Origin: Georgfuchsia sp049276455
GTDB taxonomy: Bacteria > Pseudomonadota > Gammaproteobacteria > Burkholderiales > Rhodocyclaceae
Reading direction: 5' to 3'
Assembly (NCBI GenBank): GCA_049276455.1
Contig: JBASWL010000285.1
Location: forward strand, 1-5,083
DNA length: 5,083 nt
A program made the position numbers and the translations under genes. The notes under the pieces were generated by a model. That model made no database searches and was not told the origin of the DNA. It was given only the letters and a program-made list of their open reading frames with translations. Below are positions 1 to 5,083 of this stretch, piece by piece; the first letter of the stretch is position 1; each line of letters starts with the position of its first letter.

Positions 1-1
1 C

Positions 2-181
2 AGCGAAAAATTGCCCCTGAAAATTGGTGAGCATTTCATCAATAAAGGGGAGGGTGCCACGGCATCGGCTCACAGCATTACGCCAGATCGCTGTCGCATC
101 TGTTTCGATGCTGAATTGAAGAGCTACGGTAGTGTCAGTGAGTCTGGGGAACACGTCCAGCCTGCTGGAGGTGGTCTGTGA
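2..181 (+). CDS. C-terminal 59 residues of an unrecognised protein (5' end outside window)
   Basis: This frame is open from the window edge for 59 codons and stops with TGA at 179-181. It is taken as coding because its stop overlaps the GTG start of the next gene (GTGA, 178-181) and because that gene's Shine-Dalgarno sequence lies inside it, the usual arrangement of translationally coupled genes. The visible tail is hydrophilic, has one Cys-x2-Cys pair (visible residues 31 and 34, context DRCRIC) and ends in a Gly-rich stretch, QPAGGGL. No membrane segment is seen. A single CxxC pair could be half of a zinc site, but no second pair is present in what remains. I do not recognise the family. 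Position upstream of radC in an ICE-like block suggests an element-borne accessory protein, which is inference only. Confidence 0.5.
   Translation, partial: SEKLPLKIGEHFINKGEGATASAHSITPDRCRICFDAELKSYGSVSESGEHVQPAGGGL
167..171 (+). promoter_or_regulatory. Shine-Dalgarno GGAGG deciding the radC GTG start
   Basis: GGAGG lies six bases before the GTG at 178 and inside the final codons of the upstream frame. Good spacing to this GTG, and the GTGA overlap with the upstream stop, support GTG 178 as the radC start and indicate translational coupling. No ATG is in frame before codon 55. Confidence 0.65.
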
Positions 182-729
182 TTGTTATCACTGATGATCA
201 TCTGCGCCATTTCTCGCCGGCGCAAATTCTCGGACTCCGCAGCAGCAGCCAGCTAACGCTGAGTGACGTTGCTGCGAACTACGTCCCCGAGGCATTCAAA
301 CAACTCAGGAAACTGTTGGAAGAAGGGTTCAGCGAGCATATGCAGCAAGGCGACGTATTAGGTTCGCCAGAATCAGTCAGGGGATTTCTCAGGTTACGCA
401 TGGAGGGATTGGAGCACGAGGAATTCCATGTGCTCTGGTTGAATTGTGCGAATCGCCTGATCTGCGCGGACATGCTTTTCAGGGGAACGCTGTCGCAGAC
501 CTCCGTATATCCGCGTGAGGTCGTGAAGCTAGCTCTGACACGGAACGCGGCGGCTGCGATTCTGGTGCACAACCATCCCTCAGGTACCGCCGAGCAATCG
601 CGGGCTGATGACTTGCTAACCAGAGGCCTCAAAGATGCTTTGAGATATGTTGATGTCAAGGTACAAGATCATTTGATCGTGGCGCCGGGGCATACGCCGA
701 TGAGTTTCGCGGAACGTGGACTTATTTAG
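178..729 (+). CDS. radC: RadC-family JAB/MPN+ domain protein, short form
   Basis: This 183-residue protein carries the JAMM metal-site pattern of RadC. There is a Glu at residue 81 in EEFHVLWLN. His131 and His133 sit in HNHPSG, followed at the exact spacing H-x-H-x7-S-x2-D by Ser141 and Asp144. The block VYPREVVKLAL (110-120) and the C-terminal ending DHLIVAP...SFAERGL are standard for the family. The Asp usually found after the Glu segment (LD) is Asn89 here. Chromosomal RadC is longer and has an N-terminal helix-hairpin-helix region. Here residues 1-60 show no clear hairpin motif, so this is the short RadC type common on mobile elements. The original link of RadC to DNA repair has been disputed. 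The JAB fold suggests a metal-dependent hydrolase, but no substrate is firmly known. The gene starts at GTG by overlapping the previous stop and ends two bases before the methyltransferase gene. Confidence 0.93.
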   Translation: MIVITDDHLRHFSPAQILGLRSSSQLTLSDVAANYVPEAFKQLRKLLEEGFSEHMQQGDVLGSPESVRGFLRLRMEGLEHEEFHVLWLNCANRLICADMLFRGTLSQTSVYPREVVKLALTRNAAAAILVHNHPSGTAEQSRADDLLTRGLKDALRYVDVKVQDHLIVAPGHTPMSFAERGLI

Positions 730-731
730 TC

Positions 732-2153
732 ATGCGCAATAACTTTAAAAACATCGAAGTCAAAAAAATCGGTTCGCACAAGAATGCGCCGCGTCTCTGG
801 CTGGAAGGCTCGCGGCCCGAACAAGGTGGCTTCACCCCGGGCAGTCGCTACCACCTGCGCAAGGACGAAGCAAAAAAGATGGTCGTCCTCGAATTGGCCA
901 CTGACGGGTTGCGCCATGTTTCCAGCAAGGAAACCAAGGGCCGACGCACACCGGTCATCGACCTCAACAGTTACGAAGCGCTCAGCATCTTTGAAGGGAT
1001 GGAGACTGTCCGCGTGATCGTTAGCACCGGCAGAATATTTATCCTGCCGATTGCGACGGAACTGCGTCGCCGGGAGCGTACCGAGTGTTTGTCTTCGGTG
1101 GTCCAAGCCGGGCAGCCAATTCTGATTGGTTCGGTTTCCCACGGGGCAGGGGTGCTTTCTCACGCCATTCACAAGGGCTTGAGTGAAGCGGGCATTGCAT
1201 CGAAGATGGCATTTGCCATCGACATCGATGCCGATGCACTGGAACATGCCAGGCACGTCAATAGCGTTTGGCAGGAATCACCCGAGGCTATCACCGTCGC
1301 CGCGCCCCTACAGGAGATCGTGTTCGACGAATGGGCCATGGAGCGGCTGCCGCGAGTACACGTTCTGGAAGCCGGGCTGCCTTGTACGGCAGCCAGCCTG
1401 GCCGGTCGCGCCAAGAAACATCTCGCGAAACCGGAGGACGATCCCGACGTCGGGCACCTCATGGCGGCATTCATCAGCCTCATCGCGCGCGTCAATCCCA
1501 CAGTCGTTTGCCTTGAAAATGTTACGGCATATCAGGACACTGCGTCGATGAGCATCTATCGCACCTTCATGCGGGATCTCGGCTACGACATCCATGAGCA
1601 TGTATTGAGCGGCGAGGAATTCGGTGTACTGGAGAACCGCAAGCGTATGGTGGCTATTGCGGTCACCAGGGGCATGAGCTTTGATTTCGCTTCCATGCTG
1701 GAGGTGGTCAAAGCAGACCCGCTCACGGTCGGTCATATCCTGGATGAAATCCCTGATGACGATCCGTCGTGGTCGACCATGCAATATCTCAAGGACAAAG
1801 AGGTCCGTGACAGGGAGGCCGGGAAGGGGTTTCGCATGCATACGGTGTCGAGGCATTCGACCTCGGTACCGACCATCACGCGCGGCTACATGAAACGGAG
1901 ATCTACCGACCCGTTCCTTCAGCATGACCGGAACCCTGAGCTGCTTCGGCTCTTTACTCCGGCGGAACACGCAAGAATCAAGGGCATTCCGGAATCCTTC
2001 GTGGACTCGCTCTCGGCAACGGCAGCGCATGAGCTCTTGGGTCAATCCATCCTGATGCGACCTTTCGTTGCAGCTGGTCGAGCCATCGGAAACGCCATTC
2101 GGCAGTTCTGCTCGAAAGAGCAGGGAGCGGAAGAGTTTCGTTTGGCGGCCTGA
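732..2153 (+). CDS. Divergent C5-cytosine DNA methyltransferase with SymE/AbrB-like N-terminal domain
   Basis: This 473-residue protein should transfer a methyl group from S-adenosylmethionine to C5 of cytosine in DNA. Motifs appear in the family's order. Motif I is altered (GSVSHGAGVLSHAI, 133-146, in place of DLFAGxGG). An acidic motif II is at IDID (163-166). Motif IV is GLPCTAAS with the probable nucleophile Cys218. Motif VI is LENV with Glu262. Motif VIII is ENRKR (301-305). Motifs IX and X are TPAEHARIKGIP (409-420) and LLGQSI (435-440, usually GNS). The target-recognition region should lie between about 315 and 400. Residues 8-60 (PRLWLEG...GFTPGSRYHL) resemble the swapped-hairpin domain of SymE/AbrB proteins. 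Similar long methyltransferases are known from PFGI-1-like ICEs. No endonuclease gene is adjacent, so it is an orphan here. There is no strong Shine-Dalgarno (GTGGA, 716-720, is distant); translation probably couples to radC two bases upstream. Confidence 0.88.
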   Translation: MRNNFKNIEVKKIGSHKNAPRLWLEGSRPEQGGFTPGSRYHLRKDEAKKMVVLELATDGLRHVSSKETKGRRTPVIDLNSYEALSIFEGMETVRVIVSTGRIFILPIATELRRRERTECLSSVVQAGQPILIGSVSHGAGVLSHAIHKGLSEAGIASKMAFAIDIDADALEHARHVNSVWQESPEAITVAAPLQEIVFDEWAMERLPRVHVLEAGLPCTAASLAGRAKKHLAKPEDDPDVGHLMAAFISLIARVNPTVVCLENVTAYQDTASMSIYRTFMRDLGYDIHEHVLSGEEFGVLENRKRMVAIAVTRGMSFDFASMLEVVKADPLTVGHILDEIPDDDPSWSTMQYLKDKEVRDREAGKGFRMHTVSRHSTSVPTITRGYMKRRSTDPFLQHDRNPELLRLFTPAEHARIKGIPESFVDSLSATAAHELLGQSILMRPFVAAGRAIGNAIRQFCSKEQGAEEFRLAA

Positions 2154-2157
2154 TCTT

Positions 2158-2179
2158 GATGCCTACTTCGGTAGGCATC
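2158..2179 (+). promoter_or_regulatory. Perfect 9-bp hairpin with C(UUCG)G tetraloop
   Basis: GATGCCTAC and GTAGGCATC are exact reverse complements separated by TTCG, giving a nine-pair stem closed by the especially stable cUUCGg loop. It begins four bases after the methyltransferase stop. No T-run follows (TCAAAGCGG), so it does not look like an ordinary intrinsic terminator. Protection of the upstream message's 3' end, a pause site or one arm of a switch are the likelier roles. Confidence 0.75.
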
Positions 2180-2215
2180 TCAAAGCGGATGTAGGTCCGT
2201 TTCGAGATGCCTGTC
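2170..2215 (+). promoter_or_regulatory. Longer alternative hairpin, mutually exclusive with the first
   Basis: The 16-base arm 2173-2188 pairs with 2197-2212 around an eight-base loop, with fourteen Watson-Crick pairs, one G-T wobble (2185/2200) and one A-C mismatch (2182/2203). Three more pairs, two of them wobble, extend it outward to 2170/2215. The arm includes 2173-2179, which is also the 3' arm of the preceding UUCG hairpin, because GATGCCT occurs at both 2158 and 2206. The RNA can therefore form one hairpin or the other, not both. No T-run follows, so a transcription terminator is not supported. Confidence 0.6.
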
Positions 2216-2223
2216 TTCATATG

Positions 2224-2239
2224 CCGGTATTCCGGTATC
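2224..2239. repeat. Tandem 8-bp direct repeat CCGGTAT(T/C)
   Basis: CCGGTATT (2224-2231) is followed directly by CCGGTATC (2232-2239). The second copy extends to CCGGTATCC, and this 9-mer recurs at 2612-2620 in the next leader. Adjacent repeats of this size can be a protein-binding site, but this is not shown by the sequence. Confidence 0.5.
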
Positions 2240-2298
2240 CCAAGCGATGATAGTGATCGCGCATAACGGGCCGCAGGTCCATAACCACGGAGTAAGTC

Positions 2299-2589
2299 AT
2301 GAATAACAGCAAGAACGATCCTGAGACGGCAGTCGAGGATGCCGATGTTGATTGGCAGAAAATTGTTGCTGGCCTGGCCAGTGCATTGAATTCGTGCATC
2401 ACTCAAATCGATCAGATGAGAGGGCTGTTCGTCGATACGGATGGGACGATTGAGGAGGCACTCAATGCGGCCGAGGAAGCTGTCGACGCCTACCATTCCC
2501 ATTGTCACAAGCACGCAGCTCGGCAGCAAGCACGGCATCCCGTGTATCTCCTCGCGATCCTGACTGAATTCAGAAAACCTGCCGCATAG
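2299..2589 (+). CDS. Small hypothetical protein with C-terminal His/Cys cluster
   Basis: I do not recognise this 96-residue protein. The start is well supported by GGAG (2289-2292) six bases before the ATG. The N-terminus is polar and acidic (residues 1-18). Residues 19-45 look like an amphipathic helix, and a second helix covers about 51-65. A dense cluster HSHCHKH (66-72) has four His and one Cys and could bind a metal. The sequence LFVDTDGTI (43-51) resembles HAD phosphatase motif I, but the protein is too short and has no other HAD motif. No signal peptide or membrane segment is seen. It stands between two leaders sharing sequence motifs and is not coupled to either neighbour by overlap. 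Its position suggests an accessory gene of the same element. Function unknown. Confidence 0.75.
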   Translation: MNNSKNDPETAVEDADVDWQKIVAGLASALNSCITQIDQMRGLFVDTDGTIEEALNAAEEAVDAYHSHCHKHAARQQARHPVYLLAILTEFRKPAA

Positions 2590-2675
2590 CGTAAACCTCT
2601 TGACTACTTGACCGGTATCCGTGGGCCCCATGATCGGAGCATTGTTTTGAAAGCTCATCGATCAAGGAGAAGTTC
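2590..2675 (+). promoter_or_regulatory. Leader of the DUF1845-like gene, sharing motifs with the 2154-2298 gap
   Basis: CCGGTATCC (2612-2620) is identical to 2232-2240. TGATCG (2631-2636) lies exactly 45 bases before the ATG at 2676, just as TGATCG (2254-2259) lies 45 bases before the ATG at 2299. In both leaders GCAT follows within a few bases. TTGACT (2600-2605) and TTGACC (2608-2613) resemble -35 boxes, but no good -10 box is found 16-18 bases on. The shared layout suggests a common regulator or common RNA element; which of these is open. Confidence 0.4.
2632..2663 (+). promoter_or_regulatory. Hairpin abutting the Shine-Dalgarno of the DUF1845-like gene
   Basis: GATCGGAGC (2632-2640) pairs with GCTC (2653-2656) and CGATC (2659-2663), with a two-base AT bulge and a 12-base loop. 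It ends exactly where AAGGAG (2664-2669) begins. That ribosome site is six bases from the ATG at 2676. A stem this close could modulate ribosome access, but it leaves the site itself unpaired apart from one possible extra T-A pair. Confidence 0.45.
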
Positions 2676-3539
2676 ATGGGAAAAAGCGCAGCAAAGACCT
2701 CAACAGCCGATGCCGACAACACACAAGTCGGAAGTGGCACCCCCGTCACGGATGAAGCTACCTCTGCCGTGCGTGAAATCCTCGCGGAAACCGAGCAGGC
2801 AAGCCAGCAAGCTGACGCAGCTCTCGCGGAGGAAGGGATTAAGGTGGCAAGGGCCGAACGCCGCGAGCGAACCGGCGAACAGATGCGCAAGAGCGCAAAG
2901 CGGCAACGGAAGTATGGGCGACTCCTGCTCGGCAAAAAGGAAAGCGGGATCGCAGCAGTCGTTACTGAAGTCACCATCAACAACTTCGTATTGGCATCGG
3001 CCTTTGAGCGCCTGTTCCCGATCATCGATCAATCCGCCTATCTGGTGAATCGCCGCGGTGAAGTTGCCTTTGGCGAAAGGGTAGCGACGCAGATCATCGA
3101 TCGCTTCAATGAGACCATCAACACCATTCTCACGGAGACGCGGCAGCAACTGGAAGCCGCGAAAGCGCTAGTGGGCGAGTTGTCGGTCAACCAGGCCTAC
3201 GCCGTCATCCCGTCCTACACTGCGCCGGCTTTCAACCAGGTGGTACAGATCAAGTCGCCGCAGGGGATCCGGGCACTCGACATTTTCAAGGCGGCGGATG
3301 CCTTGCTCTGTGAAGTCGAGACGCTGCATTGGAACCATGTCCGCTCCGTTTCGGAAAGAAACGACGAAATCCACCGCGCGAAGAAGGCGCTGTTTCCGCT
3401 GTTCCGGTTTGCGGCCAGCACCACGCGCAATCTTCATCACAAGCTGCGCGATAGCCTTGGCAACGGCGAAGGCGTCGACACCGACGCTGCTGCACCAATC
3501 GCAACAGAAAATCCGGAAAGCGCCACGACGGCAGCTTGA
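2676..3539 (+). CDS. DUF1845/PFL_4669-like (AcaB-like) element protein, tentative
   Basis: This 287-residue protein has a strong start: AAGGAG six bases before the ATG. Residues 1-60 are acidic and Ala-rich and probably helical. Residues 57-81 are strongly basic (ERRERTGEQMRKSAKRQRKY) and could contact nucleic acid. A largely helical core runs from about 80 to 258. The tail (260-287) is low-complexity. Core landmarks are RLLLGKKESGI (82-92), QIKSPQGIRALDIFKAADALL (191-211) and ALFPLFRFAASTTRNLHHKLR (238-258). The pattern of an RLxLGxxxxGI start, a central helical segment and a late SPxG...L..aD.L block resembles the DUF1845/PFL_4669 group of ICE proteins, which includes AcaB of IncA/C plasmids. 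I judge this by remembered pattern only. No membrane segment or catalytic motif is seen. Its TGA overlaps the helicase ATG by one base, so the two are probably coupled. The CDS itself is near certain; the family name is not. Confidence 0.85.
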   Translation: MGKSAAKTSTADADNTQVGSGTPVTDEATSAVREILAETEQASQQADAALAEEGIKVARAERRERTGEQMRKSAKRQRKYGRLLLGKKESGIAAVVTEVTINNFVLASAFERLFPIIDQSAYLVNRRGEVAFGERVATQIIDRFNETINTILTETRQQLEAAKALVGELSVNQAYAVIPSYTAPAFNQVVQIKSPQGIRALDIFKAADALLCEVETLHWNHVRSVSERNDEIHRAKKALFPLFRFAASTTRNLHHKLRDSLGNGEGVDTDAAAPIATENPESATTAA

Positions 3540-5083
3540 TGGTGCAACACCTCGCGGACCTCAACGAGGACCAGCGGGAAGCCGCGCTGCATGATGGCCA
3601 TTGCCTGATCACGGCTTGCCCGGGGTCAGGCAAAACCAGAACCCTCGCCGCAAAGGCCGTGCATATCTTGGCGTCCACCTCGGCTGCAACCGTTTGCGCT
3701 GTCACTTACACCCGAGAAAGTGCACTGGAGATTCGCGAGCGGATTGTTCGCGTGCTGATCCAGACGATTGGCGACGAAGCGGCCAGGGCGGCTCGCGCAC
3801 GGTTGCTGACAGGGACGTTTCACAGCCTGTGTTTCATGCAACCGGCGCCAATGGTATCGAAAGAGGGATATGGCGCCGCTATCCTCAGCCAGATGAGAAC
3901 TGGCGGGACAGCACTGGCGCGCACGACCATTGCGACGGAAGGCGACCGTCGTGGCTACCTGATCAGGGCGATGGAGCTGGCGCGACTCAGCGATATGACG
4001 CTGGAAGGTGGGTTGCGTGTGCTCGAAGCGGTAAAGGCGCGGCTAGTGCCGCCTGACAAGAACGACCGGACGCCCGGCGACAAGCTCTTTCATGCCTATC
4101 AGGACATCCTCAACAGAAACGGGAAAATCGACTTTCAGGATATCGTCTTGCGGGCAGTTCGTGGCCTCAAGGAGGGTTCTGTGCTGCCATTTCCTGCGGA
4201 TTACCTGCTGGTCGATGAGTTTCAGGATACCGACGAACTTCAATACGAATGGATGCGCGAGCACGCCAGGGCGGGAACGCGCATCACAGCGGTTGGAGAC
4301 GACGATCAGAGTATCTACGCCTTCCGCAGCGCAATGGGTTATGCGGGGATGGAGAAGTTCGCGCAGGAGTGGGATGCACTTCATGTGGTACTGGGTGTGA
4401 ATTATCGTTGCCACGCCGAGATACTCGACTCGTCCGATCGCTTGATCAGAAACAACATCGGGCGCATCACAAAAAATCTCATCGCGGCAAAGGGCCATGG
4501 CGGGAGTTCCTGTTACATGGTATTTGAGGATGCGGAAGCCGAAGGTATTGCCGTGACGAACTGTGCCGCTGCCTGGCGCGCCAAACAAAAGTTGGAGCTG
4601 GCTGTCATCGCACGAACCAATCGCCGTCTTGATCATGTAGAGGCAAGCCTCACCACCAGCGGGATCCCCTTCGTTCGAACTGGCGGCGGATCAATCCTGG
4701 ACAAGGAAGAGGTCTCCGTCTTTGCCGACATCATTTCGCTGGTCTGCGAGACCGGATTTGCTGGCCTCGATCATGTCCTCTCCTGGGCCGGGGTTACAGA
4801 GGAAGATTTGCGCGTATTGCACAAGGATCTCGGCAAAAGCCTGATTGCAGCCAAAAAGGCAGAACTGGAGAGGCTGGATATCGGAGCTCGATCGGTCGAC
4901 CTCTGGTGGGAATTTGGGAAGAAGCTGAAGAGCTGGCGCGAGGCAGCCGAGCGAGGGAAAGAGTTTTTTGTCATTGCCAGCATCCGGCAGTGGATGGAGT
5001 CGTGTGCGGACAATGATGCTCAGGTACGCATGATCGGATTGGCGGCGACCGTGTTTGGCGGCATCAAGTCGCAGTTACCCAGG
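3539..5083 (+). CDS. UvrD/Rep-family SF1A DNA helicase, 3' end outside window
   Basis: This frame is open for 515 codons to the window edge. It encodes an ATP-driven 3'-5' type superfamily 1A helicase. Motifs in order are: Q motif LNEDQREAAL (8-17); Walker A ACPGSGKT (26-33) with Lys32; motif Ia TYTRESALEIRERI (56-69); TFHS (93-96); Walker B/motif II VDEFQDTD (225-232) with Asp226 and Glu227; motif III VGDDDQSIYAFR (252-263); motif IV NYR (288-290); and the ARTNRR segment (358-363). Regions near 97-200 and after about 390 fit the 1B and 2B insertions. Motifs V and VI (the THxxKGLE and TRA regions) are not reached, so completeness is unknown. ATG 3539 is chosen because it overlaps the previous stop (TGATG) and places the Q motif near the N-terminus. 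There is no clear Shine-Dalgarno, which supports coupling. It may act in replication or processing of the element; it is not the host uvrD by context. Confidence 0.92.
   Translation, partial: MVQHLADLNEDQREAALHDGHCLITACPGSGKTRTLAAKAVHILASTSAATVCAVTYTRESALEIRERIVRVLIQTIGDEAARAARARLLTGTFHSLCFMQPAPMVSKEGYGAAILSQMRTGGTALARTTIATEGDRRGYLIRAMELARLSDMTLEGGLRVLEAVKARLVPPDKNDRTPGDKLFHAYQDILNRNGKIDFQDIVLRAVRGLKEGSVLPFPADYLLVDEFQDTDELQYEWMREHARAGTRITAVGDDDQSIYAFRSAMGYAGMEKFAQEWDALHVVLGVNYRCHAEILDSSDRLIRNNIGRITKNLIAAKGHGGSSCYMVFEDAEAEGIAVTNCAAAWRAKQKLELAVIARTNRRLDHVEASLTTSGIPFVRTGGGSILDKEEVSVFADIISLVCETGFAGLDHVLSWAGVTEEDLRVLHKDLGKSLIAAKKAELERLDIGARSVDLWWEFGKKLKSWREAAERGKEFFVIASIRQWMESCADNDAQVRMIGLAATVFGGIKSQLPR

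Larger units (their letters stand above)
2154..2298. other. Intergenic leader of 145 bp with hairpins and short repeats
   Basis: No gene of believable length fills this gap between the methyltransferase stop and the next start. It contains a perfect hairpin (2158-2179), an overlapping longer hairpin (2170-2215), a tandem 8-bp repeat (2224-2239), a small inverted repeat GCGAT/ATCGC (2244-2248 and 2256-2260) and the ribosome site GGAG (2289-2292). CATAAC occurs at 2262-2267 and 2280-2285 and matches four of six bases of a sigma-70 -10 box, but no convincing -35 box is placed with either, so I do not call a promoter. Confidence 0.7.

Noticed and set aside
14..50. Nested inverted repeat CCCCT/AGGGG with inner TTGGTGA/TCATCAA
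   Set aside because: The outer arms are only five bases, the inner stem relies on a wobble, and it lies inside an open coding frame.
1308..2045. 245-codon open frame on the minus strand opposite the methyltransferase gene
   Set aside because: It lies fully antisense to a gene with clear family motifs and its translation shows no recognisable motif. Long antisense frames are common opposite GC-rich coding sequence.
2158..2215. Rho-independent terminator
   Set aside because: Stems are present but neither is followed by a T-run; the downstream bases are mixed.
2299..2589. HAD phosphatase motif I (DTDGT) or an EF-hand-like loop in the 96-residue protein
   Set aside because: No other HAD motif is present and the protein is too short. 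The EF-hand pattern lacks its first Asp.
2600..2640. Sigma-70 promoter using TTGACT or TTGACC as -35
   Set aside because: At 16-18 bases downstream no hexamer resembles TATAAT; the region there is GC-rich (GGGCCCC).
1978..2658. 226-codon minus-strand frame spanning the methyltransferase end, the gap and the 96-codon gene
   Set aside because: It covers both hairpins and two plus-strand genes, has no recognisable domain, and the plus-strand small gene has a well-spaced ribosome site.
3601..4056. 151-codon plus-strand frame in the helicase region
   Set aside because: The overlapping frame from 3539 encodes Walker A, motif Ia and TFHS here, so this one is a shadow.
4043..4636. 197-codon minus-strand frame opposite the helicase
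   Set aside because: It is antisense to helicase motifs II to IV and has no family signature.
3539..5083. GajB of a Gabija defence system
   Set aside because: Gabija needs an adjacent OLD-family GajA. The upstream gene has no ATPase or Toprim motif, so the similarity is only to UvrD helicases in general.

Overview
The window is a compact, co-directional (+ strand) block of about 5.1 kb with moderately high GC content by eye. Genes are packed by stop/start overlaps or separated by short leaders. The gene set is a stand-alone RadC/JAB protein, a divergent C5-cytosine methyltransferase with a SymE/AbrB-like N-terminus, a small unknown protein, a protein that resembles the DUF1845/PFL_4669 (AcaB-like) group, and a UvrD-type helicase. 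This combination is typical of the accessory or plasticity part of integrative and conjugative elements (ICEs) of the PFGI-1/SPI-7/ICEclc kind, and of related plasmids in Beta- and Gammaproteobacteria. No integrase, att site, origin or tra gene lies inside the window, so the ICE reading is an inference from gene content. The species cannot be determined from this sequence.

Layout. Bases 2-181 hold the 3' end of an unrecognised gene. Its stop overlaps the GTG start of radC (178-729). The methyltransferase gene follows two bases after radC (732-2153). These three look like one translationally coupled unit. A 145-bp gap (2154-2298) then carries a perfect 9-bp inverted repeat with a C(UUCG)G loop. 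A longer second hairpin uses the same middle segment, so the two RNA folds exclude each other. A 96-codon gene with a His/Cys cluster follows (2299-2589). An 86-bp leader (2590-2675) shares a 9-mer and a positioned 6-mer with the previous gap. It precedes the 287-codon DUF1845-like gene (2676-3539). That gene's stop overlaps by one base the start of a UvrD/Rep-family helicase gene (3539 to the window end). The helicase is open for 515 codons and is cut by the window edge before motifs V and VI.

How the parts may work together. RadC and the orphan methyltransferase are common baggage of conjugative elements; modification of incoming DNA against host restriction is a reasonable role for the methyltransferase. 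The helicase could serve replication or processing of the element. The DUF1845-like protein may be a regulator or element-maintenance factor made in fixed ratio with the helicase. The most interesting unexplained features are the competing hairpins after the methyltransferase gene and the leader motif repeated before both the 96-codon gene and the DUF1845-like gene. Together they suggest post-transcriptional or activator control of two sub-operons. I see no RNA gene, CRISPR array or insertion sequence.
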